Below, in pieces: positions 8,974 to 17,613 of a stretch of 34,743 bases of DNA. The position numbers and the translations under genes were made by a program. This DNA comes from Candidatus Mediterraneibacter colneyensis (GTDB lineage Bacteria; Bacillota; Clostridia; Lachnospirales; Lachnospiraceae). The DNA is taken from contig DXEY01000172.1 in assembly GCA_019114745.1 (NCBI GenBank), forward strand, positions 1 to 34,743. Direction: 5' to 3'. The stretch's first letter is position 1, and each line of letters starts with the position of its first letter. Under the pieces are notes generated by a model. That model was not told the origin of the DNA, searched no databases, and saw only the letters and a list, made by a program, of their open reading frames with translations.

Positions 8974-11508
8974 ATGAAAAGTATTCAGCTCAGGGACAAT
9001 TTCTATTGGACAGGAATTATTGACGATCAGTTGAGAGTGTTTGATATCATCATGTATACGGAGTTTGGTACGACCTACAATTCTTACGTGATGAAGGCAG
9101 GGGATAAGACCGTGCTGTTCGAGACTGCGAAAGCGAAATTCTTTGACGAATATCTGGAAAAACTCCGGGAAGTCATTGATGTCCACAAGATCGATTATCT
9201 TGTGGTAAGCCACACAGAGCCGGATCATGCCGGAAGTGTGGAGCGGCTTCTTGACTACAGTCCCCAGATGAAGATCATTGCGACGGGCTGCGCGCTCGGA
9301 TTTTTGAAAGAGATCGTAAACCGCGACTTTGTCGGAATCCCGGCGAGGGACGGAGAGAAAATGGAGATCGGAAACCGCACGCTGCGTTTTCTGTTTGTGC
9401 CGAACCTGCACTGGCCGGACACAATGTATACATTTATCGAGGAAGAGCAGATCCTTGTGACATGCGACTCTTTCGGATCCCACTACTGTCTGCCGGAAGT
9501 TGTCTCCACGGAGATACGGAATGAGGAGGATTACCAGAAAGCCCTGAAATACTATTACGACTGTATTATCGGGCCGTTTAAGCCGTATATGCTCAAAGCG
9601 CTCGACCGGGTGGAAACGATGGACATCTCCATGGTGTGCACAGGACACGGACCGGTGCTTGTGGGAGACCGGATCAAAGACGTAATGAAACAGTACCGTG
9701 AGTGGTCCACCGTGGTGAACCCCAACCCGAAGAAAACGGTCATTATCCCCTATGTCAGCGCTTACGGCTATACGAAAACGCTGGCGGAAAAGATCGCGGA
9801 AGGCGTGCGGGACAGCGGGGATATCGATGTGAGAGCTTACGATATGGTAGAAGCAGATGCGGATAAGGTTAATGAAGAACTCCTCTTTGCCGACGGCATC
9901 CTGCTGGGAACTCCTACGATCGTGGGCGACGCCCTGAAGCCGATCTGGGATCTGACCCTTGGCATGTTCCCGGCTACCCACGGCGGAAAATATGCCGGGG
10001 CATTTGGAAGTTACGGCTGGAGCGGAGAGGGCGTTCCGAATATTACGGAGCGGCTGAAACAACTGAAAATGAAAGTGTCCGAAGGATTCCGCGTGCGTTT
10101 CAAACCTTCAGAGGCAGACCTGATAAGCGCTTATGAGTACGGATACCAGTTCGGATGCACTGTACAGAACAAAGAGCCGGTGAAGCCGAAGAAAAAAGGC
10201 GTGAGAAGCCTTGTGAAATGCCTTGTATGCGGTGAGATTTTCGACTCTTCCATGGAGATCTGCCCGGTGTGCGGCGTGGGAAAAGAGAACTTTGTGCCTG
10301 TCGATGTGGAGGAGACAGGATATGTCAACAATACAAAAGAATATTACGTGATCCTCGGAAACGGAGCGGCTGGATTTAATGCTGCCAAAGCGATCCGGGA
10401 AAGGGACAAGACCGGATCGATCGTAATGATCTCGAATGAGCCTTATGCTTCCTACAACCGTCCGATGCTCACAAAATCCATCGTTGCCGGACTGAGCGCG
10501 GAGCAGATCGCGATCGAGGGCCCGCAGTGGTATGAAGAAAACAAAGTATACCAGATGCTGGGCAAGCAGGTGGCGTCTGTGGATATGGACGCGAAAGAAG
10601 TTTTCCTTGAGAGCGGCGAGAGGATCCAGTTTACCAGGCTGATCTACGCACTCGGAAGCGAGTGCTTCATACCGCCGATAGAAGGCAGCAGCCTTCCGGA
10701 AGTGGTGGCGATCCGCAGGCTTTCCGATGTGGAAAAGACAGAGCGGCTGATGGAGAATGCTTCAGACGCAGTCGTGATCGGAGGCGGCGTGCTCGGACTT
10801 GAGGCGGCGTGGGAACTGAAGAAGGCAGGACTTAAAGTGACAGTGCTCGAGGCGGCGCCGGTACTGATGGGACGCCAGCTCGACGCCGGTTCAGCGGAGA
10901 TCCTCAAACAGCTCGCGGCGAAAAACGATATTGCCATCCGTACCGGAGTGTCCGTGACGGCGATAGAAGGCGACGGGCATGTAACCGGAGTACGGCTTGC
11001 CGGAGGCGAGGATATCCCGGCTCAGATGGTGGTCATTTCCGCAGGCGTCCGCGCCAATACAGATCTGGCACAGAAGATCGGGCTTGATATCGGAAGAGCG
11101 GTAAAAGTCAACAGCCATATGGAGACAAATATACCGGGCGTGTATGCATGCGGCGACTGCGCCGAGTACAGCGGAGCAAACTTTGCGATCTGGCCCGAAG
11201 CGGTGGAACAGGGAAGGATCGCGGGAGCGAATGCTGCCGGTGAGGAACTGGAATATGAACCTGTAGAGGCAGCTCTCACATTCCATGGTATGAATACCGC
11301 GTTATTTGCGGCGGGAGATAACGGAAAGAATCCGAATCTGCTGTACAAGACCGTGGAGTTCAGGGACATGGGGAAATCCCAGTACCGGAAATACTTCTTC
11401 CTCAATAACAGGCTGTCGGGCGTGATCCTGATCGGGGATCTCAGCGAGATGGCAAAGATGACAGAGGCGCTGAGAAAACATGCCTTATATAAAGATGTGA
11501 TACAGTAG
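8974..11508 (+). CDS. Multidomain flavodiiron protein: metallo-beta-lactamase-like diiron + flavodoxin + short-spaced rubredoxin + NADH:rubredoxin oxidoreductase-like domain
   Basis: HTEPDHAGS diiron motif; flavodoxin-like TVIIPYVSAYGYTKTLAEKIAEG; CLVCGEIFDSSMEICPVCG; FAD/NAD motifs VILGNGAAGFNAAKAIRERD, VVIGGGVLGLEAAWELKKAG, GVYACGDCAEY. Confidence 0.93.
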   Translation: MKSIQLRDNFYWTGIIDDQLRVFDIIMYTEFGTTYNSYVMKAGDKTVLFETAKAKFFDEYLEKLREVIDVHKIDYLVVSHTEPDHAGSVERLLDYSPQMKIIATGCALGFLKEIVNRDFVGIPARDGEKMEIGNRTLRFLFVPNLHWPDTMYTFIEEEQILVTCDSFGSHYCLPEVVSTEIRNEEDYQKALKYYYDCIIGPFKPYMLKALDRVETMDISMVCTGHGPVLVGDRIKDVMKQYREWSTVVNPNPKKTVIIPYVSAYGYTKTLAEKIAEGVRDSGDIDVRAYDMVEADADKVNEELLFADGILLGTPTIVGDALKPIWDLTLGMFPATHGGKYAGAFGSYGWSGEGVPNITERLKQLKMKVSEGFRVRFKPSEADLISAYEYGYQFGCTVQNKEPVKPKKKGVRSLVKCLVCGEIFDSSMEICPVCGVGKENFVPVDVEETGYVNNTKEYYVILGNGAAGFNAAKAIRERDKTGSIVMISNEPYASYNRPMLTKSIVAGLSAEQIAIEGPQWYEENKVYQMLGKQVASVDMDAKEVFLESGERIQFTRLIYALGSECFIPPIEGSSLPEVVAIRRLSDVEKTERLMENASDAVVIGGGVLGLEAAWELKKAGLKVTVLEAAPVLMGRQLDAGSAEILKQLAAKNDIAIRTGVSVTAIEGDGHVTGVRLAGGEDIPAQMVVISAGVRANTDLAQKIGLDIGRAVKVNSHMETNIPGVYACGDCAEYSGANFAIWPEAVEQGRIAGANAAGEELEYEPVEAALTFHGMNTALFAAGDNGKNPNLLYKTVEFRDMGKSQYRKYFFLNNRLSGVILIGDLSEMAKMTEALRKHALYKDVIQ

Positions 11509-11527
11509 GCGATGAGCCTTCAGATTG

Positions 11528-11568
11528 GTAACAGTTCAGCTATTCCGGCTGAACTGTTACTTTTTTAA
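11528..11568 (+). terminator. Intrinsic terminator after flavodiiron gene
   Basis: Perfect 13-bp stem gtaacagttcagc-tattccg-gctgaactgttac followed by tttttt. Confidence 0.9.
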
Positions 11569-11587
11569 ATTTGTCAGTAAAAAATCC

Positions 11588-11616
11588 TTGCATTTTGAAA
11601 AGAACTGTGATATTAT
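11588..11616 (+). promoter_or_regulatory. Sigma-A-type promoter for tRNA-Gly
   Basis: TTGCAT-N17-TATTAT ending ~21 bp before the tRNA. Confidence 0.7.
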
Positions 11617-11637
11617 ATCACTCGTGTCAGACATGAT

Positions 11638-11708
11638 GCGGGTGTAGTTCAATGGTAGAACACCAGCCTTCCAAGCTGGATACGTGAGTTCGATTCTCAT
11701 CACCCGCT
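11638..11708 (+). tRNA. tRNA-Gly (anticodon TCC)
   Basis: GCGGGTGTAGTTCAATGGTAGAACACCAGCCTTCCAAGCTGGATACGTGAGTTCGATTCTCATCACCCGCT; cloverleaf with CTTCCAA anticodon loop, then a T-run. Confidence 0.95.
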
Positions 11709-11745
11709 CTCTTTTTTTGCCCGGATCCGGGCAGATCGAGTTTAT

Positions 11746-12882
11746 TTACAGTCTTGTCCCGGCTCTCAGCATCCGGAACATCCTCCTCGCTGCTCCGAGA
11801 TACAGTTCCTCTGCGCGTGCGAGCGCCTCGGCAAGCGGCATGATCCCATTTACTGTAGTAATGATAGAATCAATACCATACTCAAAGATGTCCTCAGCGC
11901 CAGTCCCCATACTTCCGACAATGGCAACGGCGGGGACATTGTTTTTCTTACAGTGTACTCCGACTCCCTGCATGACTTTTCCGAATACTGACTGCCAGTC
12001 TGTGGCGCCTTCTCCTGTGACGACAAGATCGACTCCCTCCAGTTTGCGGTCAAAATCGACCAGATCCAATACAGTTTCAATTCCGGATTTCAGTTTCCCG
12101 TTCAGGAAGACCATCAGTCCCCCTCCGAGACCGCCTGCTGCACCGGCGCCGGGGATCTGATCCAGGTCAGTCCCGAACTGTGATCTGATCACATCACGAT
12201 AGTTCTCCATGCCTTTTTCCAGTTCGTCAAGGATCTCTTTCGTTCCGCCTTTTTGTTTTCCGAACGTGTATGTAGCCCCGTTTTCGCCGCACAGGGGATT
12301 GGTCACGTCGCACATCACAGTAAATGACGTTTCCTTTACCAGCGGATTAAGTCCGGAGACGTCAATGTGCCTTACGCGGATAAGATCTTCTCCGGCGCCT
12401 CCGAGTTCTTTCCCGTCTCCGTCCAGAAATTTCACGCCGAGGGCGCGCATACAGCCCATTCCGCCGTCGTTTGTGGCAGACCCTCCGATAGCGATGGAAA
12501 TATCCCGGTAGCCTTTCGCCATGGCGTCAGCGATGATTTCCCCGGTGCCGTAGGACGAGGTCCTTCTCGGGTCGCGCAGATTGTCCGGCACAAGCGGGAG
12601 GCCGGACGCGGCTGCCATTTCCATAACGGCGCGTGTGCCGTCCAGTGCGCCGTAGTAACATTCCGTCACATCGCCCAGCGGTCCGCGGACGGAAATGCTG
12701 ATCCGGGAGCCGTTGACTGCGGCAAGGACGGCGTCGGTCGTACCCTCCCCTCCGTCAGCTACTTCTACGTGGGCGCACTCGCAGTCCGGAAAAATTTCTG
12801 CTGCTGCCTGTGAAAGAAGCTCGGCGGTTTTCTTTGAGGATAACGTACCTTTGAAAGAATCCGATGCAAATAATAATTTCAT
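11746..12882 (-). CDS. Glycerate kinase
   Basis: MKLLFASDSFKGTLSS..EVADGGEGTTDA..IAIGGSATNDGGMGCMRALG..VVTGEGATDWQSVFGK, characteristic of the GlxK/GarK family. Confidence 0.94.
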   Translation of the reverse strand: MKLLFASDSFKGTLSSKKTAELLSQAAAEIFPDCECAHVEVADGGEGTTDAVLAAVNGSRISISVRGPLGDVTECYYGALDGTRAVMEMAAASGLPLVPDNLRDPRRTSSYGTGEIIADAMAKGYRDISIAIGGSATNDGGMGCMRALGVKFLDGDGKELGGAGEDLIRVRHIDVSGLNPLVKETSFTVMCDVTNPLCGENGATYTFGKQKGGTKEILDELEKGMENYRDVIRSQFGTDLDQIPGAGAAGGLGGGLMVFLNGKLKSGIETVLDLVDFDRKLEGVDLVVTGEGATDWQSVFGKVMQGVGVHCKKNNVPAVAIVGSMGTGAEDIFEYGIDSIITTVNGIMPLAEALARAEELYLGAARRMFRMLRAGTRL

Positions 12883-13049
12883 GCTCTCACCTCGTTTAGT
12901 TCAAACTTTATATTGTTATTGTATCAGGACTCGGGGTGTATGGAATAGGGCTGTGATACCAAAAAAAGCAACTTTTTTTGTGATGCCAAAACAAAAACCG
13001 GACGTTCCGGACGCGGGACGGCGGCGGGACAGTATGAGGAATCTGCGCA

Positions 13050-13078
13050 TTGTATCATTTTATCCCCTGTGCTATACT
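13050..13078 (+). promoter_or_regulatory. Sigma-A-type promoter upstream of DUF624-xpt
   Basis: TTGTAT-N17-TATACT. Confidence 0.6.
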
Positions 13079-13112
13079 GTAAGAAATTATATGGACAGAG
13101 GTTAGGAGAATT

Positions 13113-13766
13113 ATGAGATTCGATATTACTGACAATGTGATCGTAAGAGCGCTCTCGAAAATCTGCGATATGGTGTGCCTGAATGTGCTGTGGCTGGTCT
13201 GTTCCATCCCGATCATTACGATAGGCGCATCTACCGCTGCGCTGTATACGGTTATGCTGAAAATGGTGAAAAATGAAGAGGGTTATATTTTCCGCGGGTT
13301 TTTTAAAGCATTTAAGTCCAATTTCAGACAGAGTACGATCATGTGGCTCATATTGCTGCTGCTCGGGATCATCTGCTGGATCGACTACCGGGTGTCCGGG
13401 ATGATGCCGGGGACGGCTGGGCTTATTATGAGGAGCATATTTTTGCTGGCAGGGTTTATCCTGCTTTCGGTCATTAATTATGCATTCCCGCTGACCGCGC
13501 GGTATGAGAACAGTATCCGTGCCACATTCCGGAATGCGCTGCTTCTTACCATCGGAAAACTTCCATATACAATACTGATGGCGGCGGTAGTGGCAGCAGC
13601 AGTGATCGCCTCGCTCTGGAATACGGTAACTCTGATGTTTGCACTGCCGCTGTGGCTCATAATCGGAGTATCGCTGATCGCGTGGATCAACTCCTGCATA
13701 TTGAGGAGGGTGTTTTTAATATTTGAAGACGGAGAGACCAAAAACAGTACAGAGGAAGAAGGGTAA
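13113..13766 (+). CDS. YesL/DUF624-family membrane protein
   Basis: 217 aa multi-TM; NVLWLVCSIPIITIGASTAALYTVMLKMVKNEEGYIFRGFFKAFKSNFRQ is typical DUF624. Confidence 0.85.
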   Translation: MRFDITDNVIVRALSKICDMVCLNVLWLVCSIPIITIGASTAALYTVMLKMVKNEEGYIFRGFFKAFKSNFRQSTIMWLILLLLGIICWIDYRVSGMMPGTAGLIMRSIFLLAGFILLSVINYAFPLTARYENSIRATFRNALLLTIGKLPYTILMAAVVAAAVIASLWNTVTLMFALPLWLIIGVSLIAWINSCILRRVFLIFEDGETKNSTEEEG

Positions 13767-13769
13767 GAT

Positions 13770-14411
13770 ATGAACTTTTTGGAGGAAAGAATTGTAAAAG
13801 ACGGTGTGGTAAAAGAGGGAAACGTACTCAAAGTAGACAGCTTCCTGAACCACCAGATGGATATCGGGCTGCTGGATCAGATGGGGGCGGAATTTAAGCG
13901 CAGATTTGCGGACAAGCCGATCAATAAGATCCTGACGATCGAAGCGTCGGGGATCGGGATCGCCTGTGTGGCTGCCCAGCATTTTAATGTGCCGGTCGTA
14001 TTTGCAAAAAAGTCACAGAGTATCAATCTGGACGGGGATATGTATGTGGCAGAGGTGGAGTCCTTTACCCACAAATGTATTAACCATGTGATCGTCGGAC
14101 AGAAATTCCTGACGCCGGACGACCACGTGCTGATCATTGACGATTTTCTGGCAAACGGATGCGCCCTGCAGGGACTGATCCAGATCGTTCAGTCTGCCGG
14201 AGCCACTGTGGAAGGGATCGGGATCGCGATCGAGAAAGGCTTCCAGTCCGGAGGAAGGATCATCCGGAATCTCGGGTACCAGCTCGAATCTCTGGCGATT
14301 GTGGACGGCATGAATGCGGAGACCGGCGAGATCCGTTTCAGGGAGCAGCCTGTGAGCACAAACGGCAGCCTGCCGGATGGTGAAGTCTGCCGGAGTTCTA
14401 CGCTTGACTAA
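13770..14411 (+). CDS. xpt: Xanthine phosphoribosyltransferase
   Basis: [62 protein letters not shown]-binding motif. Confidence 0.93.
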   Translation: MNFLEERIVKDGVVKEGNVLKVDSFLNHQMDIGLLDQMGAEFKRRFADKPINKILTIEASGIGIACVAAQHFNVPVVFAKKSQSINLDGDMYVAEVESFTHKCINHVIVGQKFLTPDDHVLIIDDFLANGCALQGLIQIVQSAGATVEGIGIAIEKGFQSGGRIIRNLGYQLESLAIVDGMNAETGEIRFREQPVSTNGSLPDGEVCRSSTLD

Positions 14412-14451
14412 AAATTGCTGAAGATATATTCTTATACTTTGCACACTTTTC

Positions 14452-14480
14452 TGGACAAATTCCTCCCTTTCCTATATAAT
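14452..14480 (+). promoter_or_regulatory. Sigma-A-type promoter upstream of AGCS transporter
   Basis: TGGACA-N17-TATAAT. Confidence 0.7.
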
Positions 14481-14522
14481 GAGAATCCGACTGATATCTA
14501 AAAGGAAAGAGAGGAATGAATA

Positions 14523-15926
14523 TTGTTTGCACAAATCATCAACACATTGAGCGATCTTTTGTACAGCTATATTCTGATCATTCTGCTCCTTGGCACAGGC
14601 ATTTATTTCACGATCAGAACTCACTTTGTACAATTCCGTTTGCTTCGTGAATCTATCCGCGTGGTCATGGAACCGAAAGAGGACGAGAACGGTCTGTCTT
14701 CATTTCAGGCCCTGATGGTTTCTACGGCGTCGCGTGTCGGTACGGGAAATATTGCGGGAATCTCCACAGCAATCTGTCTCGGAGGGCCGGGAGCTGTCTT
14801 CTGGATGTGGATCACCGCGCTCCTGGGAAGCGCTTCCGCGTTTATTGAGAGTACCCTGGCACAGATCTATAAAAGGAAGGCAGACGACGGAACCTGTTAC
14901 GGGGGTCCGGCATATTATATCCAGGCGGTGCTGAAGAAACGCTGGCTTGGTGCACTGTTTGCCGTATTTCTCATTCTTACCTATATGGTAGGATTTAACC
15001 TGGTGGCTTCTTTCAATATTGTGGACAGCTTCCGGACATACAGCTTTTTTAATGAATCGGTCACTCCGCTGATCGTTGGCGGCATTCTGGCCGTGATTTT
15101 CTGTATCTGTATCTGCGGCGGAAGCAAACGGATCTCCAGGATCACAGGAATTCTTGTACCGGTAATGGGAATCTTTTACCTGCTGCTGGCATTGTATGTG
15201 GTAGTGACTCATTTCGAGCTGATCCCGCAGATGTTTTCCGACATCTTTTCCAATGCGTTTGACTTTCAGGCGATCTTCGGAGGCTTCGCAGGTTCCTGTG
15301 TCATGCAGGGAATCAAGAGAGGATTGTTTTCTAATGAGGCGGGTGTTGGTTCCGCGCCGAATGCCGCTGCAAGTGCTTCTGTGTCCCACCCGGTGAAGCA
15401 GGGGCTTGTCCAGATGCTTTCCGTGTTTATTGATACGATCGTAATCTGTTCCGCCACATCGTTCCTTCTGCTCTGCTCCGGTGTTGCGCCGAGCGATGAA
15501 CTCAAGGGGATGCCCTGGGTGCAGGCGGCAGCGGAAGCGTCGCTGGGCCAGGCGGGGATCATCTTTATCACGATCGCGCTGTTCCTGTTTGCGTTTACTA
15601 CTCTGATCGGAAATTTTTTCTATGCTGAGATGGGACTTGGCTACCTGTGCGATAAAAAACCGAATAAAAATCTTCTTATTGCGCTGAGAGTTATTGCAAC
15701 GATCGTTGTGTTTGGCGGATCGATGATGGAATTTAGTGTGGCATGGAGTACGGCGGACGTTATTATGGGATTCCTTGCCCTGATCAACCTGCCCGTGATC
15801 ATTATACTGGGCGGACCGGCGATCCAGTGTATGCGCGATTATATGAAACAGAAAAGAGAAGGGAAAAATCCGGTGTTTAAAGCGAAAGATATCCGGCTTA
15901 GAGATAAGACGGATTTCTGGAATTAG
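14523..15926 (+). CDS. Alanine/glycine:cation symporter family (AGCS) transporter
   Basis: 467 aa; SRVGTGNIAGISTAICLGGPGAVFWMW and GLFSNEAGVGSAPNAAASASVSHPVKQGL; apparent TTG start after aggaaagagagg. Confidence 0.93.
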   Translation: MFAQIINTLSDLLYSYILIILLLGTGIYFTIRTHFVQFRLLRESIRVVMEPKEDENGLSSFQALMVSTASRVGTGNIAGISTAICLGGPGAVFWMWITALLGSASAFIESTLAQIYKRKADDGTCYGGPAYYIQAVLKKRWLGALFAVFLILTYMVGFNLVASFNIVDSFRTYSFFNESVTPLIVGGILAVIFCICICGGSKRISRITGILVPVMGIFYLLLALYVVVTHFELIPQMFSDIFSNAFDFQAIFGGFAGSCVMQGIKRGLFSNEAGVGSAPNAAASASVSHPVKQGLVQMLSVFIDTIVICSATSFLLLCSGVAPSDELKGMPWVQAAAEASLGQAGIIFITIALFLFAFTTLIGNFFYAEMGLGYLCDKKPNKNLLIALRVIATIVVFGGSMMEFSVAWSTADVIMGFLALINLPVIIILGGPAIQCMRDYMKQKREGKNPVFKAKDIRLRDKTDFWN

Positions 15927-16064
15927 CAGACGGCTGCCGTGCCCGCATGAGCGGGTGTCTGCCTGTCATTTCTTTTTACACGGATTTAACTCAAAATGAG
16001 CAGCCTTTTTTACAGCACGCTATATAATTGTCAGCAGATCAGTATGCTCGTAAGGGGGATCAGC

Positions 16065-17243
16065 ATGACAGAAAAACGAAGTGTCCGATTTTTGAAATGG
16101 CTGCTCAGGGGTGTGGTGTCTTACGCGATTTTCATCTCAGCCGGTGTGCTGCTGTCTTTTGTTCCTGGAAGCCGGCTCGGTTTGTCTGAAGAGACTTTTT
16201 TGAATCTGCGGATGTTTCTGATGATTTTGGGTCCGGTTTATCTTACGCTGACAGTTAAAATAATTCTGACCGTTTCAGCCGCATTGAAGGGACAGGAAAA
16301 AGATACTGCTGAAAAGAGCAGGGGAGTGCTGTATTTTGTTATGGCTCTTTTGCTATCTGCCAGTCTGTCCGGTTCGCAGACGGTTTCCGACCTGTCCACC
16401 GGATATGCCGGGAGCAAGGGACTGCGGAATCTGGCGAAAAGCAGCCGTTATTCCATGAAGGGCAGGCGGTTTTTAAATGTATTTCTGCCGGTGGGATTCT
16501 ATCTGTTGATTTTGGAAGTGCTGACCCTTCTGGTCAGCATTGTTTCCTTTGCCCCTCTGCCGGAATCTGTGAGCAATGTGTTCCTCTTTCTGATCGCGCT
16601 GACCGCCCTGTCGCTCGTTTTTATCCCGCTTGTTCTTTCTCTGGTTTCCGGGTATCGGGGAGATAAAGCAGAATATGCTCAGAAACGTTCGGAAGAAAAA
16701 CAGAAGGCGGCTATGGCGGACGGTATGGTGCTTGAAACAGATCCCATCCGCCGCAGGGAGTATCTGCGTCTGCCGAAAATACTGACACTGCTTGTCTGTC
16801 CCTGCGTCTGTCTGGTTTCTGTTCCGGTGCTTGTTGCTACAAGGGACCTTCAGGCTCTTCTGGTTGTCAGGATGGTGCGGATGCCGTTTGTTTTACTGAT
16901 GGCAGCTTCGGTATTTTCCGTTATCCCTCTGCTGCTGTATTGGGCGAACTGTTCCGGAACCTCGCTGGTTCAGAGGATTTATATAGTCAAGGATCAGTTA
17001 TACTATACCGGTTACAGCGGCAGTATGGAGGAGCGAGTGGAATTTACCTTTATCCTGCTCCATCTGGAGCGCTGCCAGGTCGGGAAAAGAACAATCCGCA
17101 TCCGGGGCAGGTTTGTGAAAATAACGAAAGACGCTTACGGTACCGGGACCAAAGGACCGCTTACGAAAACCCTGCTGATTCCCCGGACTTTCCCTGTGGA
17201 ACAGGAACGGGCGCTGCTGGGATTTTTAGAGAAATATTCCTGA
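16065..17243 (+). CDS. Hypothetical polytopic membrane protein
   Basis: ORF extends from 15996, but ATG at 16065 has an agggggat RBS; several TM segments and a soluble, possibly PH-like C-terminus; no confident family assignment. Confidence 0.65.
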   Translation: MTEKRSVRFLKWLLRGVVSYAIFISAGVLLSFVPGSRLGLSEETFLNLRMFLMILGPVYLTLTVKIILTVSAALKGQEKDTAEKSRGVLYFVMALLLSASLSGSQTVSDLSTGYAGSKGLRNLAKSSRYSMKGRRFLNVFLPVGFYLLILEVLTLLVSIVSFAPLPESVSNVFLFLIALTALSLVFIPLVLSLVSGYRGDKAEYAQKRSEEKQKAAMADGMVLETDPIRRREYLRLPKILTLLVCPCVCLVSVPVLVATRDLQALLVVRMVRMPFVLLMAASVFSVIPLLLYWANCSGTSLVQRIYIVKDQLYYTGYSGSMEERVEFTFILLHLERCQVGKRTIRIRGRFVKITKDAYGTGTKGPLTKTLLIPRTFPVEQERALLGFLEKYS

Positions 17244-17512
17244 TTGTGCAAAATAACTCTATCCAGGAATCCCGACTCATCAAAGGTCAGATTCCAATAT
17301 GCAGCCCCGGATGAAGTCTCCCGGTAGGTGAGACTGTGATCCATATAACTTTGATCCGGCGCGCCGTATCGTTTCAGCACATCCTCCCTGGAGGCCCATC
17401 CAGGCATGAGCCCGCCGGGAATCCGAAGATCCGTTCCGGAAAAATCATAATTTCCATAGATCACGCAGACAGTCCCTACAGTACATTGGGTTATATCCAG
17501 AGTCTGCCCGCT
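17230..17512 (-). pseudogene. C-terminal remnant of an unidentified (possibly secreted/lipoprotein) gene
   Basis: Minus-strand open frame SGQTLDITQCTVGTVCVIYGNYDFSGTDLRIPGGLMPGWASREDVLKRYGAPDQSYMDHSLTYRETSSGAAYWNLTFDESGFLDRVILHNQEYF reads like real protein but lacks a start with a convincing RBS and is stopped by TGA upstream. Confidence 0.5.
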
Positions 17513-17524
17513 TCATCCTATCCT

Positions 17525-17553
17525 TTGCAACTATCCACGGATTATGTTATCCT
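17525..17553 (+). promoter_or_regulatory. Sigma-A-type promoter upstream of murE
   Basis: TTGCAA-N17-TATCCT, ~60 bp before murE. Confidence 0.5.
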
Positions 17554-17613
17554 ATAGAGTGACAATAAAGAATCCAATCCGAATCATGGAAGAGGAGCAG
17601 GAGGAATCATACT

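Noticed and set aside
8797-10062. 421-aa minus-strand ORF
   Set aside because: Antisense to nth and the flavodiiron gene; no domain signature.
11719-11734. Palindrome tgcccggatccgggca between tRNA-Gly and the glycerate kinase gene
   Set aside because: For the minus-strand gene it is followed by A, not T, and for the plus strand the T-run precedes it; not a convincing terminator and too short to claim more.
15927-15980. Possible terminator after the AGCS gene (gcagac...gcccgc-atga-gcgggt-gtctgc, then tttcttttt)
   Set aside because: Stem needs a large asymmetric bulge and the T-run is distant; too weak to list as a feature.
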